Below, one piece after another: positions 8,076-21,608 of a stretch of DNA of 64,000 nt. The notes below the pieces were generated by a model, which saw only the letters and a list, made by a program, of their open reading frames with translations, searched no databases and was not told the DNA's origin. Both the position numbers and the translations under genes were made by a program. This stretch comes from Paludisphaera borealis (GTDB lineage Bacteria; Planctomycetota; Planctomycetia; Isosphaerales; Isosphaeraceae). Each line of letters begins with the position of its first letter. Positions within the stretch are counted from its first letter, which is position 1. The stretch lies in NCBI RefSeq assembly GCF_001956985.1, contig NZ_CP019082.1, positions 2,542,001 through 2,606,000 of the forward strand. Direction: 5' to 3'.

Positions 8076-10297
8076 GTCGAGTCCTCGGAATCCCCCACGA
8101 CCGCGTGGACGGCCCGGCCAAGGTGACCGGCGGAGCATCCTTTGCGGCCGACTATGCACCGCCTGGCCTGGTGCACTCCTGCCTGATCCGGAGCACGATC
8201 GCCCGGGGTCGAACCCTGCGGATCGGCACAGGCCACGCGGAGCGAGCACCGGGCTTCCTCGCCGTCCTGACGCACGAGAACGCGCCGCCATTAAAGCCCC
8301 CCCCGGATGACCTCCTGGAGATGTTCGCCGGCCAGTTCTTCGAGACCAGGCCGCCGCTCCGCGACGAAGTCATCCATTACGCCGGCCAGCCCCTCGGCGT
8401 GATCGTCGCCGAGACCGCCGAGCAAGCCCGCTACGCGGCCTCGCTGGTGACGATCACCTACGATCGAGAGCCCCCGGTGCTCGACCTGGAGGCCGTCCCC
8501 GGGCCGGAGTGCTGGCGGCCGGAGCGGTTCATCGGGACCCCCGGCATGGAGCTGCAGGTCCGCAGGGGCGAGCCGGATCGCGAGTTTGACGAGGCGGAGC
8601 ATCGGGTCGAGCGGACCTATCGGACCTCAACCAACCACCACAACCCCATCGAGACCTCGGCGACGGTCGCCGAGTGGGAGGGTGGAAAGCTCACACTGCA
8701 CGACTCCTGCCGCTGGGTCCAGGGCCTTCAGCGGGCCGCGGCCCACGCCCTGGGACTGGACCCCGAGGCGGTTCGCGTCATCAGCCCGTTCATCGGCGGG
8801 GCGTTCGGGGCCAAGGGCTTCCTCTGGAACCACGTCGTCCTGGCGGCCGTCGCCGCGCGGTCCGTCGCCCGACCCGTCAAACTCGTCCTGACCCGGGCGG
8901 ACATGTACTCGTCGACCGGCCATCGGCCAAGGACTGTCCAACGCGTCGCCCTGGGCGCGACGGGCGAGGGACGCCTGACCGCCATCCGGCACGACACCCT
9001 TTCGGAGACCTCGCCGGTCAACCGCTACGTCGAGCCCTGCGGCCTGCTCACCCGGGGCCTGTATGCGAGCTCGTCCCTCGCGGTCACCCACCGGGTCGCG
9101 CCGGTGAACATCGCGCCGCCGCTCGTGATGAGAGCCCCCGGCGAGGCGCCCGGCCTGTTCGCGCTCGAGTCCGCGATGGACGAATTGGCCGAAATCATCG
9201 GCCTCGACCCGTTGGAGATTCGCCTGCGGAACCACGCCGACCACGATCTCCACGAAGGGCGGCCCTGGTCGAGCAAGCACCTCAGGGAGTGCTACCGGCT
9301 CGGCGCCGAACGTTTCGGCTGGTCGGAGCGACCCGGCCAGCCCCGTTCGATGCGCGACGGCGACCATCTCGTCGGTTGGGGGATGGCCACCGCCGCCTAC
9401 CCGGGCAATCGTCGCCCGGCCTCGGCGAAGGTGTCATTGCTCCCGGACGATACGGCCGTCGTCGCCACGGCGTCCCACGAACTGGGCAACGGTGCCGCCA
9501 CCGTGCTGACCCAGATCGCCGCCGAGGCCCTGGGTTTGCCCACTGAGCGCGTGCGAGTCGACCTGGGCGACTCGACCTCTCCGCAAGCGCCGGCGACTGC
9601 CGGCTCGTGGACCACGGCCAGCGTCGGGTCCGCGGTCCGGGCCGCGGCCGAGGAGGCCCGCGCCGCGCTGATCGGCCTGGCGCTTTCCCATCCCGACTCG
9701 CCGCTTCACGGCGCATCCCCCCGGGACGTCATCGCTCGCGACGGCCGTGTCTCGCTCGGGATCGATCCCTCCAGAGGGGAGTCCTTCGGGGACATCATGA
9801 CGCGTGCCGGGCGGCGGGTGGTCGAGGTCGAGCGCGAGTCCAGGCCGGGGGCCGAGCGGTCCGAATTCAGCTTCGAATCATACGGCGCCCTGTTCGCCGA
9901 GGTGAAGGTCGATCCGCTCGGCCAGGTGCGGGCGACCAGGCTGGTCGGCGTGTACGATGTTGGCGCGGTGCTGAACCCGAAGTCCGCGCACAGCCAGCTC
10001 GTCGGGGGCATTGTCATGGGGGTCGGCATGGCATTCATGGAGCGAACCGCCTATGACCCGTGCGGACGCGTCGTGAACGACAACCTGGCCGAATACGCGA
10101 TCCCTGTCAATGCGGACATCCCCGCGATCGACGCCACGCTCCTGGACGAGCCCGACCCGCACATCAACGCATTGGGGGCCCGGGGGGTCGGCGAACTGGC
10201 CCTCGCCGGTGTCGCGGCGGCGCTGGCCAACGCCGTCCATCACGCGACCGGGAAGCGAATCCGCGATCTCCCGATCATCCCCGAGAAGCTGCTTTGA
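8072..10297 (+). CDS. Aldehyde oxidoreductase, molybdopterin subunit (PaoC/YagR type)
   Basis: A 741-residue catalytic subunit starting at an ATGA overlap with the FAD gene. Visible are the hammerhead domain (VDGPAKVTGGASFAADYAPPG), the cofactor-binding SPFIGGAFGAKG and VMRAPGEAPG, and the C-terminal GARGVGELALAG holding the conserved catalytic glutamate of the family. Together with the two upstream genes it forms an alpha-beta-gamma oxidoreductase for aldehydes, possibly aromatic. No twin-arginine signal is seen on the iron-sulfur subunit, so the location is uncertain. No accessory chaperone (PaoD) follows; the gene ends 130 bases from the integrated element. Confidence 0.9.
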   Translation: MSRVLGIPHDRVDGPAKVTGGASFAADYAPPGLVHSCLIRSTIARGRTLRIGTGHAERAPGFLAVLTHENAPPLKPPPDDLLEMFAGQFFETRPPLRDEVIHYAGQPLGVIVAETAEQARYAASLVTITYDREPPVLDLEAVPGPECWRPERFIGTPGMELQVRRGEPDREFDEAEHRVERTYRTSTNHHNPIETSATVAEWEGGKLTLHDSCRWVQGLQRAAAHALGLDPEAVRVISPFIGGAFGAKGFLWNHVVLAAVAARSVARPVKLVLTRADMYSSTGHRPRTVQRVALGATGEGRLTAIRHDTLSETSPVNRYVEPCGLLTRGLYASSSLAVTHRVAPVNIAPPLVMRAPGEAPGLFALESAMDELAEIIGLDPLEIRLRNHADHDLHEGRPWSSKHLRECYRLGAERFGWSERPGQPRSMRDGDHLVGWGMATAAYPGNRRPASAKVSLLPDDTAVVATASHELGNGAATVLTQIAAEALGLPTERVRVDLGDSTSPQAPATAGSWTTASVGSAVRAAAEEARAALIGLALSHPDSPLHGASPRDVIARDGRVSLGIDPSRGESFGDIMTRAGRRVVEVERESRPGAERSEFSFESYGALFAEVKVDPLGQVRATRLVGVYDVGAVLNPKSAHSQLVGGIVMGVGMAFMERTAYDPCGRVVNDNLAEYAIPVNADIPAIDATLLDEPDPHINALGARGVGELALAGVAAALANAVHHATGKRIRDLPIIPEKLL

Positions 10298-10308
10298 GCC
10301 CCGTCGCC

Positions 10309-10426
10309 GTGAATTCGCCGCAGCCAGCGAAAGATCGTTGCCCCGGCCCGAGAGGACTGTTGGGAGCTGATTCGATCCGAACTCGGTCACGAAGCGGCCG
10401 GACCTCTTCGCTCGCGGGTCCGAAAT
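10309..10426 (+). pseudogene. Possible 5' remnant of a gene split by the integrative element
   Basis: Between the molybdenum-subunit stop and the att core, one frame from GTG 10309 is open and would continue in phase, through the 19-bp core, into the truncated gene right of the element (32125-32758). Another frame reads ATT/CGC onward as KIVAPAREDCWELIRSELGHE, which looks more protein-like, and would need a frameshift near 10395. I therefore see an interrupted, perhaps already damaged, host gene; this is inference. Confidence 0.3.
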
Positions 10427-11862
10427 CGGTCTCGAAAACCGGTGTACCGCTCCGCGGTACCGTGGGTTCGAATCCCACCTCCTCCGCTGACATCTGAAGC
10501 CACTGAGGGACAAGGGGAGTCAAACCCCTTGTCCTTTTTGGCTTTATGGCGAGGAGTCTTTTCCCCGATCTTCAAAGCCGGGTTGCCAATCTCCGACGCC
10601 TCGGGACGGGTCGCGACAGGCGTTTGTGCAAGTTCTGTGCAAGCGCCAGTGCAAGAAGTCGATCCCGCTCCGCTCTCCGAGAGGACGGCCTGCAAATCAA
10701 TCGACGGCTCGACCACGGGCTTTCCCGGGACGAGGAGGGAGACGCCAGCCAGAGCCGCAGCGACATCGTTTTGATCGACGTGCGTATAGCGGTCCATCGT
10801 CAGCGTGATCGTGCTGTGTCGGGCGAGGAACTGGATGTTTTTCGGCGACAGCCCAAGCCGATGCAGGTTCGTGATGAATGTGTGACGCAGGCTGTGGAAA
10901 TCGGCGACGAGCTTCTTCTCGTTTCTGTAGGTGATGCTGGCCGCCGTCAAGTCTCGCTTCATCATCGCACCGGCCTGCTTATGCTCAGCCCACTTCCCAG
11001 GCCAGAGCCGGGTCCGAGAGTCCTTGCCGTGAAACCACTCTCTCAGTGGGCCGACGAGATCGGGGTGGAGCGGCCGAACGGCGGTCTCCCGGTTCTTCGT
11101 ATAGGCCGCCTCGACGGTCCACGAAGATTCCTCGCCGAGGTGGAAGTTGGCGGGGGTCATGCTCGCCAATTCCGAGGCCCGTAAGCCCGTGCCAGCCGAG
11201 ACCAGATAGAGCATGGCCCGATCCGGGCCGCTCAATCCTCTGTACGTCCCACCATTACGAGCCGCCTTGATGAGCGCCGAGAACTCGGCATCCGACAGTG
11301 CCCGGCGGTCGTGACGGCGGTCTAACTTGACGTTAGTGCCCTTCAGGTGGTCCAGCGGGTTGTCGTTGGTCCTACGGTCGCGGACGAGCCACCGGACGAA
11401 CTGCTTGGCGGCCTGGAGGTAGAAGTTGCAAGTCTGGGCCGACAATCCTCCCCGACGAAGCTCGGCGATGTGAGCCGACACACGGGACGCCGAGATGTCA
11501 GGTATGAACACGAAACCACATTGCTGGATTACCTTGTGGACTCGACTAGAGACGAGCTTGGTGTGCTGTTCCGTCGCCCCGCCGTGACGCAGAGACGCCT
11601 CGAAGTCCTTGAGGTGCTCGGTGAGCGGGCGCGTCCGATGTTCCTCGAAGGGATCGGATAGACCGGCTCGCCTTTGCTCAGAACGCTTGACCAATTCGGC
11701 CAGCAACGCTTGGGCCGCAGCCTTGTCCGTCGCCAGGGGGGCCCGGCGGAGGATGCCGTCACCGTCGATGTACTGGCCGTACCACTTCTTGGCCTTGCGT
11801 TGGATTCGATCGCCCGTCTTCGGGTCGCGGGCTGAGTACGTAGGCTTGAAGAGAGATGCCAT
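10387..11862 (-). CDS. Tyrosine recombinase/integrase of the element
   Basis: The product of about 491 residues has an N-terminal arm/SAM-like domain and a C-terminal catalytic domain with GTGLRASELASM (first arginine), HSLRHTFITNLH (HxxR) and HSTITLTMDRYTHV (catalytic tyrosine). The ATG at 11862 follows caggag; an in-frame ATG further upstream has no ribosome site. The last ~35 residues (from GGGGIRTHGT) are simply the antisense reading of the tRNA-Ser fragment and of DNA beyond the att core. In the circular form the frame would instead continue into the tail at 31814-32105. It catalyses integration and excision. Confidence 0.9.
   Translation of the reverse strand: MASLFKPTYSARDPKTGDRIQRKAKKWYGQYIDGDGILRRAPLATDKAAAQALLAELVKRSEQRRAGLSDPFEEHRTRPLTEHLKDFEASLRHGGATEQHTKLVSSRVHKVIQQCGFVFIPDISASRVSAHIAELRRGGLSAQTCNFYLQAAKQFVRWLVRDRRTNDNPLDHLKGTNVKLDRRHDRRALSDAEFSALIKAARNGGTYRGLSGPDRAMLYLVSAGTGLRASELASMTPANFHLGEESSWTVEAAYTKNRETAVRPLHPDLVGPLREWFHGKDSRTRLWPGKWAEHKQAGAMMKRDLTAASITYRNEKKLVADFHSLRHTFITNLHRLGLSPKNIQFLARHSTITLTMDRYTHVDQNDVAAALAGVSLLVPGKPVVEPSIDLQAVLSESGAGSTSCTGACTELAQTPVATRPEASEIGNPALKIGEKTPRHKAKKDKGFDSPCPSVASDVSGGGGIRTHGTAERYTGFRDRFRTRERRGPAAS
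10426..10486 (+). tRNA. tRNA-Ser(CGA), 3' part only
   Basis: The order is anticodon arm (loop ctcgaaa), long variable arm (gtaccgc/gcggtac), T arm (gtggg-ttcgaat-cccac) and 3' acceptor strand ctcctcc with discriminator g. The matching 5' acceptor strand (ggaggag) and D arm are not found upstream of 10426, so the gene is not complete here. The fragment lies on the element side of the att core, as expected for a tRNA 3' half carried in attP. Confidence 0.8.
10427..10445 (+). repeat. Left att core (19-bp direct repeat)
   Basis: cggtctcgaaaaccggtgt, identical to 32106-32124 and in the same orientation. It is the anticodon stem-loop of a tRNA-Ser(CGA) (stem accgg pairing with the left side). The base before (t against c) and after (a against c) differ between the copies, so the repeat is exactly 19 bp. 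Confidence 0.85.
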
Positions 11863-12534
11863 AGCTTGAACTCCTGGTGCTGCGTCGAAGTTAACCATTG
11901 GTCTATCGCCGGACAACGGCAGTAACACGTTTAAGCCTCGGGCGTTGATTCAAGGCACACCGCCGCCCTTTCCGGGTCGATGTAGGGTCTTCCCGGCTGG
12001 CTCTGGCATTTGAGGCTTCCTGGTCTCTCAGGCCAGGATTGCCCGACCACCGGTGAAGATCGCCCAGCCCATTCTCCTCAGCCTTGCGGCCATCGACCCA
12101 CCGGGAAGGAAGGGAACACCTGAACCCGGTATTTGATTGTGGGGCTGGTACAGTCTCGTCCCCCAGGGCTGCGAACCCTGTCCGTTCGTCGCTGCCGCTA
12201 GTAAGCGGCCGTCTTGGTCGGTTTGGCTACCGACCCAGGGGAGATCACCGCCAGGCGTATCGGGCCCAGCGTCCGGTTGCTTGGAGCAAAGAGAGTGCGG
12301 GTCGAGGACCTCGTGTCGGGAAGAACCACATCGAAGAACCGGGCCGGTCGGTCGCTTGAGGACCTCGCGGAATTTAGGTGGCTACTTTCACGACCCGCCC
12401 GCTCGTCGCTCCCAGCATCGACGAGGCAAGGGTCAGCCGCTCTTTGGCCACTCGGGCGACCCTCATTCAGCCAGGAAGCCAAAACGGCTTCCGCGTTGCT
12501 TTCGGTCTACTTGACATTCTCTCGTTACCCGAAG
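11863..12534. other. Non-coding gap between integrase and excisionase-like gene
   Basis: About 670 bases without a convincing gene. It should hold the integrase promoter (integrase reads leftward from 11862). The longest open frames have no ribosome site and no recognisable motif. No tRNA or strong hairpin was found. Confidence 0.5.
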
Positions 12535-12780
12535 TCACGCCCGCTTGCTGCGTGCCTCCCACGCGGAACGCCCCGGGCATCCGGCCTCGACCCATCGACG
12601 GATCTCGTCGGATCGCCATTTCTTCGACCCGCCCACGGCGACGGGCTTCGGCAATTTGCCCGCGCTGTTCAATCGCCAGACCGTCCGCGAAGAAACGTCG
12701 AGACGGCGGGCGACCTCCTCGGCGTCGATGAGAAGCGTCCCCGACGAGACGGGGCTGGGTTGTTCGGCGATACGGGTCAT
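12535..12780 (-). CDS. AlpA/excisionase-like helix-turn-helix protein
   Basis: An 81-residue protein with a MerR/AlpA-type winged helix: LLIDAEEVARRLDVSSRTVWRLNSAGKLPKPVAVGGSKKWRSDEIRRWVEAG. The order 'helix-turn-helix, SSRTVWR recognition, RW at the end' is that of AlpA-like regulators and recombination directionality factors. Its place next to the integrase on the same strand fits an excisionase. It could also regulate the integrase promoter. Confidence 0.8.
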   Translation of the reverse strand: MTRIAEQPSPVSSGTLLIDAEEVARRLDVSSRTVWRLNSAGKLPKPVAVGGSKKWRSDEIRRWVEAGCPGRSAWEARSKRA

Positions 12781-14226
12781 CTTTCGGCTCCTAGTTGTCG
12801 CTGGTGGGCATCGACTGCGCCCTCAACCTATAGATACCCAACCACGCAGCGACCCTCCGGCAATTCGCTCGAAGTCGGCAAGACTCGCCGTGATGGACAA
12901 CCTACTGCCTTCTCTTGGAAGTAGGTCCGTCAGTCGGAGTCTGCCAGGTTGAGAGCCAGGCACGCCCCGCCGAGCTTCGACGGTGTAACGAGTCCGGTCG
13001 ACCAAGGAGCGAAACGCCGCAGCGCTCGGCAATTCAAGCGAGCCTTTCGTCGAAGCTCGGCGAGCCGATCGCGTGGGCCCCTCCGCCGAGATCCAAAGCT
13101 CAAATTGAGCTTTGGACCGCGTAACGCCACTAACGCTTGCCCGGCCTCGTCACCTCCCTGCGTCAGGCTGACGAACAAGCGGGATCAGTGGCCCGGAACC
13201 TCATTTCCGAGGCATCTCGTTAGGGCCGACGGTCCCGACTTGACTCGGGAAGCGAGCCTCCCAAGCCGTCCGGTTCGGGCATCCCGATTCGACCTTGACC
13301 TAGATCTCGCGGCGACGCCATTGTTTCGATCCCCATTGCCCACCGGCCTCAGGATGCGGCCCGCTCGTCCTCTCGAAAGATCAATGACTCCGAGCGGTCC
13401 AGGAGTCCGGTTATAGCCCGCACGTCGGTGAGGATGGAACGTTCGTCGTTCCGACTGGCGATCTCACTTGATGGCATCTCACATCTCCAGTCATGATCCC
13501 AGATCAAGGACGACCACCTGCCGCCACGTTACACCAGATATCAATCGAACGAGATGAGAGACCCAGGGTAAAATCGCAAAACAAGCTAGATCCGATTCCA
13601 TTCGACCGGCCGGCTGAGTCTCGAAATCCGGAAAGCCGTCAAATCTGCTCAACCATCGGAATCGGGTCCAAAGGACAGCGCGGCGGGAGTTGTGCAGGGC
13701 AAGGAGCAATGACCGATCGACCTATCCAACTCACGGGAAAATGCTTGAATCACTCACTCAGGTTCCTTATGCAGAAATCATCCTCTGCGTGTTCTCAGGC
13801 GAGAGCTGAAGGACTGGTGCGGCGGTCCGCTGCCATTGTGCATCTCAGAATTCACACTCGCTGCCGCGTCTTCCTGCGAAGGCTTGAGGCTGTTCAAGGC
13901 CAAGGGCTCCATATGCTCCAGTCGCCAAGCACGGGCTGAGCCTGAAACGGCACGACCAGCAGCAACATCGGGCAAACGAACGGTGCCCTAAGAAACCGTG
14001 ACGACGAAGGCCTGACAAAGTACAGCTTGATAGACCGGGCGAACGGCCGCGTGACTCTCGACAAGCACTCCGACTACGTGGATAGTCGATGAGCGACGTA
14101 CGCGCCGGCGCGTTGCCAGAGTGAGGGATGCAGCGCGCAGCAGCGGAGAGTCCTCACGCAAGGCTGAGTCGCGCGCCGGCGACACTGCCCTGATCTGCTG
14201 AGCCGACGGAGCCGGGCCTGGGGGGC
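12781..14226. other. Long gap without a recognisable gene; contains a palindrome
   Basis: About 1.45 kb in which open frames are short, rich in Arg/Pro/Ser and lack ribosome sites. The only clear structure is the 25-base palindrome at 13092-13116. It may be degenerate cargo or a regulatory/origin region; I cannot assign it. Confidence 0.4.
13092..13116. repeat. Dispersed palindrome, copy 1
   Basis: A perfect inverted repeat with 12-base arms (tccaaagctcaa / ttgagctttgga) around one central a. Related copies are at 27701-27727, 28675-28700 and, diverged, 63388-63406. Confidence 0.8.
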
Positions 14227-17052
14227 TTACTCCCAGTCCTTCGTCTTGAACCCGAGACTCGTGGCGTTCTCGCTCACGCCGCGTTTGACGGTGTCGCTTG
14301 CCCCGTTCGGGAACTCGGCGTCGATCTCCAGGGTAATCCGTATCGTCGCGTGCGGGTCCGAAGCCAGCAACGCGATCACCTCGTCGGCGATGGTGTTGAG
14401 TTTCGATTTGGCCAATGTGGCGCTCACTTCGGCGCTGCCGCGAAATGACTTCGCCTTGGTGGTCGAGACTCCGGCGTTTCCGTTCAAAATCTTGTCCGAA
14501 CCACCCGTAACCGTTTCTTCTCTCGTCGTCGTGGTCTTACCGTTGTCACCGTCAGTCTTGGGTGGCGTTTCCACGATAAGCTTCTGCTGCCCAACGACGT
14601 ACTGCCGGGCGGCTTCCGGTTCGATGAGCAAGAGGGTGTCGTCGAGCGATACTGCTCCTTCGCCGAACTGGAAGCCGTCGAACTTTCCACCTGTCTGCCC
14701 GTACGCGGTGCCGAAGAAGTCCCGGCTTGAAGCACCGGTTCGAACGACAGCAGCCAGAACCTCGCGGGACTTCAAACGGGGCAGGTACAGATACCGCAGT
14801 GAGTCCTCCCAGAACGCCATCGCTCCTACGGCGGGCTTGTCGGCCTTCCAGTAGAGTTCTTTCAGCTTCACCCTCAGGTGGATCGGCGACCACGTTTCGA
14901 TGACCAGCTCGTTCTCGCGGCAGACCCGCTCCAACTCGCCCGGCGCGTTGCCGCTGGTCGTGTTCAGCGGAAAGGATTCGATTGTCGGCTTCGTCACAGT
15001 CGGGTCGTCCTGCACCGGGCAGAGCAGCCACTTGAAGCATTCTCGGGCCGCTCGGGGAACCACGGCGCTGGCCGCATCCGCCTCCTTCTCCGCTTGCCGC
15101 CGCTGAATTTGATCGATGTTCAGGCCACCCTCGGCCACATCCTTCACAATGCTCGCCCAGGCCAGCGCAACCCGGGTCGCGTCCTGAAGCCGGCTCAATA
15201 CCTGCCTGTCGGCCGCCAGGAAGATCAGCCGATTCGCTCGATGCCGGGGTTGGCCGCCGTGCGATCGTAGGTGCTCCAGAACCGCATCGGTCGCCGGTCG
15301 CGGGTCATCTTTCGTGAACGCATTCTCGGGCGCGAGTACGACGAGCCGTAGGGCGCTGTCGTCCGGCACGTCGGCGTGAGGGGTGAAGACGTGGACGCCG
15401 TCGAACGGCGGCACGCTCGCGAACAGCTTCTTCACCACGTCTTCGATCCTCTTCCTCACGTCCGTCTTCAGATCGAAGCGTCGCTTGCGGTCTTCCATCT
15501 CCCGGCGCAGGTTGGCCCGCGTGTCAAACCAGAACCGCGTCGTGTCGACGGTCTTGTCGCCGGAACTGTTTAGGTAGTGAAGGCGGTCCGCCAATCGGCC
15601 GAGCGCGTCGGCGTACACTGCCGTCGTCTGGCCGGGTTGCAGGCAGCCGAGCAAGACCCGGCCGCGATCCAGGCCGCGAATGCCCGGCTTCGTCGCAACG
15701 CACGACGGGGCGGTGCCGAGGAACAGCGTCCGGGCCACTCGACGGGCCGCGTTCACCTGCCCGAATCGGGGTTCCTTGCCTTCGAGTTCCGTCGTCTCGG
15801 CCCGGTCGCCGTCGATGTCCTTCTCGATCACAGCTTCCCAGCCTTGCGGGAGCAGGTAGGTCATCTCGTTCCGCACGTCTCCAGACGCCAACGGCAGACT
15901 TCCCGGCAGGATCAGGAGATCCTTGTTGTCCGAATTCCACAGGCGGGCGATCACCTTGGCCATCAGCTTGAGCACGCCGCGGGTGCGCTGGAAATCGTCG
16001 ATGGTCGACCAGTCTTCGTAAAGCCGGTCGAACACCTCGGGGTGGATTGGGTAGGCTTGCGTCAGACGGTCGAAGTACCGGCCCTCCTGGGTCTCGCTCG
16101 GCAGCTTCGCGCCTTCTGTGACGTAGGCGTCAGCGAAGGCCCGGCAGACCGCGTCACGGGCCGTCAGGTCCTTGATCGGTTCGAACAGCCGACGACGCAC
16201 GATCTCGAAGGCCTCCTCGGTGGCCACCGGCTTCCAGAGTGCCTGAACCCGACCGAAGAGATGCTCCAGCGCCTTGATCGCCAGCTTGCCGCGATCCCCG
16301 CTTGATGGCGGTGCGGAATCGGGGAGGCTTCCCAGCAGAACCGCGCTCGGCACGAGCTTCACGGCTTCGGTCAGAGACTGGACGAACGAAAGATTGCTGT
16401 CGTACGTCCCTCCCGAGAACGACTTGCCCTCTTCGAACTGCCCGATGTATCTGGCGAGTTCGTCGATTAGGACGACGCACGGGGCGTGGGCTTCCAGGAG
16501 TTGCCGGAGCACGTCCTTGCCGGGCGAGGTGCCGTTGGCGTCGGACTCCTTCACCATGGCGAAGCCGTCGGAGCCGCCGAGTTGCCACGCCAGCTCGCCC
16601 CACAGGGTCTTGATCGTGGTTCGGCCGCGCTTCCATGCCTGGCCTGGCGCATGGGCCGTGCCGTCGATCACCGCGACCTTGGCCTGGGGAACGTCCATCA
16701 GCCCGGCCTTCTCGACGAGGGTCGGAACGCCTTGCAAATCGGAGAGCGGGCAGGTTCGCGAGGCCAGGTGCAACACGGCCAGCATCGTGTGCGTCTTGCC
16801 GCCGCCGAACGCCGTCTGCAACTGGATGACCGGCTCGCCTCCCTTGCCGCTCAACCGCTGGACGACCTGCGTCAGGAGCAGCCGCATCCCCTCGGTGATG
16901 TACGTCCGCTCGAAGAACGCCTTGGCGTCCTGGTACTCATGCACGGCCTTGCCGGATTGCACGGCGGTGATATCGGCCGCGAACTCTGCTTGCAGGAATA
17001 TCCCCTTCAGCACGTCGGTATGGGGAATCGCGATCTCACGCCAGGGTTTCAC
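14227..17052 (-). CDS. DUF499-domain ATPase of the defence operon
   Basis: A protein of about 941 residues with the anti-phage-associated DUF499 pattern: N-terminal [29 protein letters not shown], a P-loop [12 protein letters not shown] (residue ~80) and Walker [14 protein letters not shown] (residue ~195). The C-terminal third is lysine- and threonine-rich. GTG at 17052 is preferred: it follows agagg, lies just after the upstream stop, and family members begin with this KPWRE motif; the upstream ATG at 17112 would overlap the preceding gene by 44 bases. It is probably the motor or sensor partner of the methylase and helicase. Confidence 0.85.
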   Translation of the reverse strand: MKPWREIAIPHTDVLKGIFLQAEFAADITAVQSGKAVHEYQDAKAFFERTYITEGMRLLLTQVVQRLSGKGGEPVIQLQTAFGGGKTHTMLAVLHLASRTCPLSDLQGVPTLVEKAGLMDVPQAKVAVIDGTAHAPGQAWKRGRTTIKTLWGELAWQLGGSDGFAMVKESDANGTSPGKDVLRQLLEAHAPCVVLIDELARYIGQFEEGKSFSGGTYDSNLSFVQSLTEAVKLVPSAVLLGSLPDSAPPSSGDRGKLAIKALEHLFGRVQALWKPVATEEAFEIVRRRLFEPIKDLTARDAVCRAFADAYVTEGAKLPSETQEGRYFDRLTQAYPIHPEVFDRLYEDWSTIDDFQRTRGVLKLMAKVIARLWNSDNKDLLILPGSLPLASGDVRNEMTYLLPQGWEAVIEKDIDGDRAETTELEGKEPRFGQVNAARRVARTLFLGTAPSCVATKPGIRGLDRGRVLLGCLQPGQTTAVYADALGRLADRLHYLNSSGDKTVDTTRFWFDTRANLRREMEDRKRRFDLKTDVRKRIEDVVKKLFASVPPFDGVHVFTPHADVPDDSALRLVVLAPENAFTKDDPRPATDAVLEHLRSHGGQPRHRANRLIFLAADRQVLSRLQDATRVALAWASIVKDVAEGGLNIDQIQRRQAEKEADAASAVVPRAARECFKWLLCPVQDDPTVTKPTIESFPLNTTSGNAPGELERVCRENELVIETWSPIHLRVKLKELYWKADKPAVGAMAFWEDSLRYLYLPRLKSREVLAAVVRTGASSRDFFGTAYGQTGGKFDGFQFGEGAVSLDDTLLLIEPEAARQYVVGQQKLIVETPPKTDGDNGKTTTTREETVTGGSDKILNGNAGVSTTKAKSFRGSAEVSATLAKSKLNTIADEVIALLASDPHATIRITLEIDAEFPNGASDTVKRGVSENATSLGFKTKDWE

Positions 17053-17068
17053 AGGTGTCGCCTCTTGT

Positions 17069-17575
17069 TCAATGGATGGTCCAGGGGAGGTTGCGGCTGG
17101 TGGCTGTCTCAACCACTTGCGGATGCGGATCGATGGCTTTGATGAGCTGTCTCAGCCGCTGGAGCACGGTCGCGGGATTGATGGCGCGTGGGAACAATTT
17201 CGAGGGTTTCGTCGGCTGTTCAAGATGGAGCACCACCCTCAGACTGGTGGCTCGCAAGGCTTGCTTGGCCGCGATCTTCTCGCTTTCGTCGTCGGCGCGG
17301 AACTGGGCCGCGACCAGGCCCGCCAGGGTGTCCCGCACCTTTTCGGCCATCTCGTCCGCCAGGTGGATGGTCTTGGTACGCACATGCTCCCGATAGTCTT
17401 TGATTTCCAACAGCCAGCAACACCCATTCGGCTCGATCGCCACGACATCGACCGCCTTGATACTCCCGCAAACCTTGATGAACTGGTTGCGATAATGGCC
17501 CCAATCGTCGTATTGCGAGACGGTCCAATCTTCGGCGAACGTGAAGCGTAGCTTCCCTTCAGTGAGGGTCGCCAT
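17069..17575 (-). CDS. PD-(D/E)xK nuclease-like protein of the defence operon
   Basis: A 168-residue protein. The segment [26 protein letters not shown] carries D43, then E57-I-K59, the D...ExK arrangement of PD-(D/E)xK nucleases, with a hydrophobic strand on each side as in that fold. The rest is helical. Its ATG shares a base with the stop of the ATPase gene (TGATG), so the two are translated together. Cutting of DNA or RNA is inferred from the motif only; it might also be a non-catalytic nucleic-acid-binding protein. Confidence 0.65.
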   Translation of the reverse strand: MATLTEGKLRFTFAEDWTVSQYDDWGHYRNQFIKVCGSIKAVDVVAIEPNGCCWLLEIKDYREHVRTKTIHLADEMAEKVRDTLAGLVAAQFRADDESEKIAAKQALRATSLRVVLHLEQPTKPSKLFPRAINPATVLQRLRQLIKAIDPHPQVVETATSRNLPWTIH

Positions 17576-18623
17576 CAGCTCGTCTCCACGCCGAGATATC
17601 GATCCGACTGGCTCAATTCTTCCTGCAAAGCGTCGATCGTTCCGACATCGTCGACCGTCTCGCCTTGCTGGACCGTCACGCCGTCGGCGCTCGGGTGCAG
17701 ACCAAAGAACTTGGTCTTCACGTCGCGGAACTCGTTATTCTTCAGCAGGATGTCCAGCTCCCGCATCAGGAACAGGCTGTGGCTGGCGACGAACACCTGG
17801 ATGCCGGACTTGCAGAGTTGCAGGATCGTCCGCGCGACTTTCTTGATCACTTTGGGGTTCAGGTTCGCCTCGGGTTCGTCCCAGAAGAGCGCCCCTTTGC
17901 CGACGAGCGATCCCGTGGCGATCAACCGCGCGATCATCGCCAACTTGCGCAATCCTTCGGCGACTAGATGCGCTTCCAGGTTGCCGGATCGCGTCTTCAC
18001 ATAGAATCGCTCTTGGTCGACTACGACTGTCCCGCCGAGTTGTTTCTCTAGTGGTTCCAACAACTCCTTGATTTCAGAAAGCCTCGCGCCTTTGGCGAGA
18101 GGCGCGCCCAAAAGGATGCATGTGTCTCTCCACGTCTCCTCAAACGACAGGTCGGTCATATCGTAGAGAGAAACAAAGCCGGGATAGATCGTCAGAAGTT
18201 CCCGAGTCGGCAGGAAGACTGGTGGTTTTTTCTCCCACTTGTCCGGCACGTAAGCGACGACGACTTCGGTCTTGCTGGTGGTGTTGAACGAGAAAGCCAG
18301 GGGAAAGCCGGACGCGCTGAACTCCGCTCCCACCTCGCAACGGACCCGGCCGGCCTGCCGACGCGCCAATCGTCCCAGCTCGTCCGGCCGAAACACGCCG
18401 CGAAGCTTCCGGGCGATCGCGGTCTCCAGGTAGCTCTTGGTAGGCGTCGACGAGCCCGATTCCTTTTCGCCGCGCGCCAGGACGGCCGCGATCGTGTAGG
18501 CAGCCTTCAGGACATGCGACTTGCCCGCCCCGTTCTCCCCCGCGACGACGTTCAAGCCCGGCGCGAAGTCGAATTCCGCCTCCGAGAACACCGTCAGGTT
18601 CTTCAGGAGCAGCCGGGAAAGCA

Positions 18624-18624
<1 letters not shown>
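17575..18624 (-). CDS. RecF/OLD-like AAA ATPase of the defence operon
   Basis: 349 residues with an ABC/SMC-type ATPase layout: Walker A GENGAGKS (29-36), a helical insertion, a signature-like stretch VAEGLRKLAMIARL (from 221), Walker B ALFWDEPEANLNP (245-257) and H-loop VASHSLFLMREL (279 on). It belongs with the AAA_15/AAA_21 ATPases that work with small nucleases in defence pairs. No TOPRIM domain is present, so the nuclease function probably comes from the next gene. Its start shares a base with the methylase stop (TGATG). Confidence 0.85.

Positions 18625-21604
<2,980 letters not shown>

Positions 21605-21608
<4 letters not shown>

Noticed and set aside
10060-10497. 145-codon + strand frame over the left junction
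   Set aside because: It runs through the end of the molybdenum subunit and the tRNA-Ser fragment; the C-terminal SNPTSSADI is just the tRNA read as protein.
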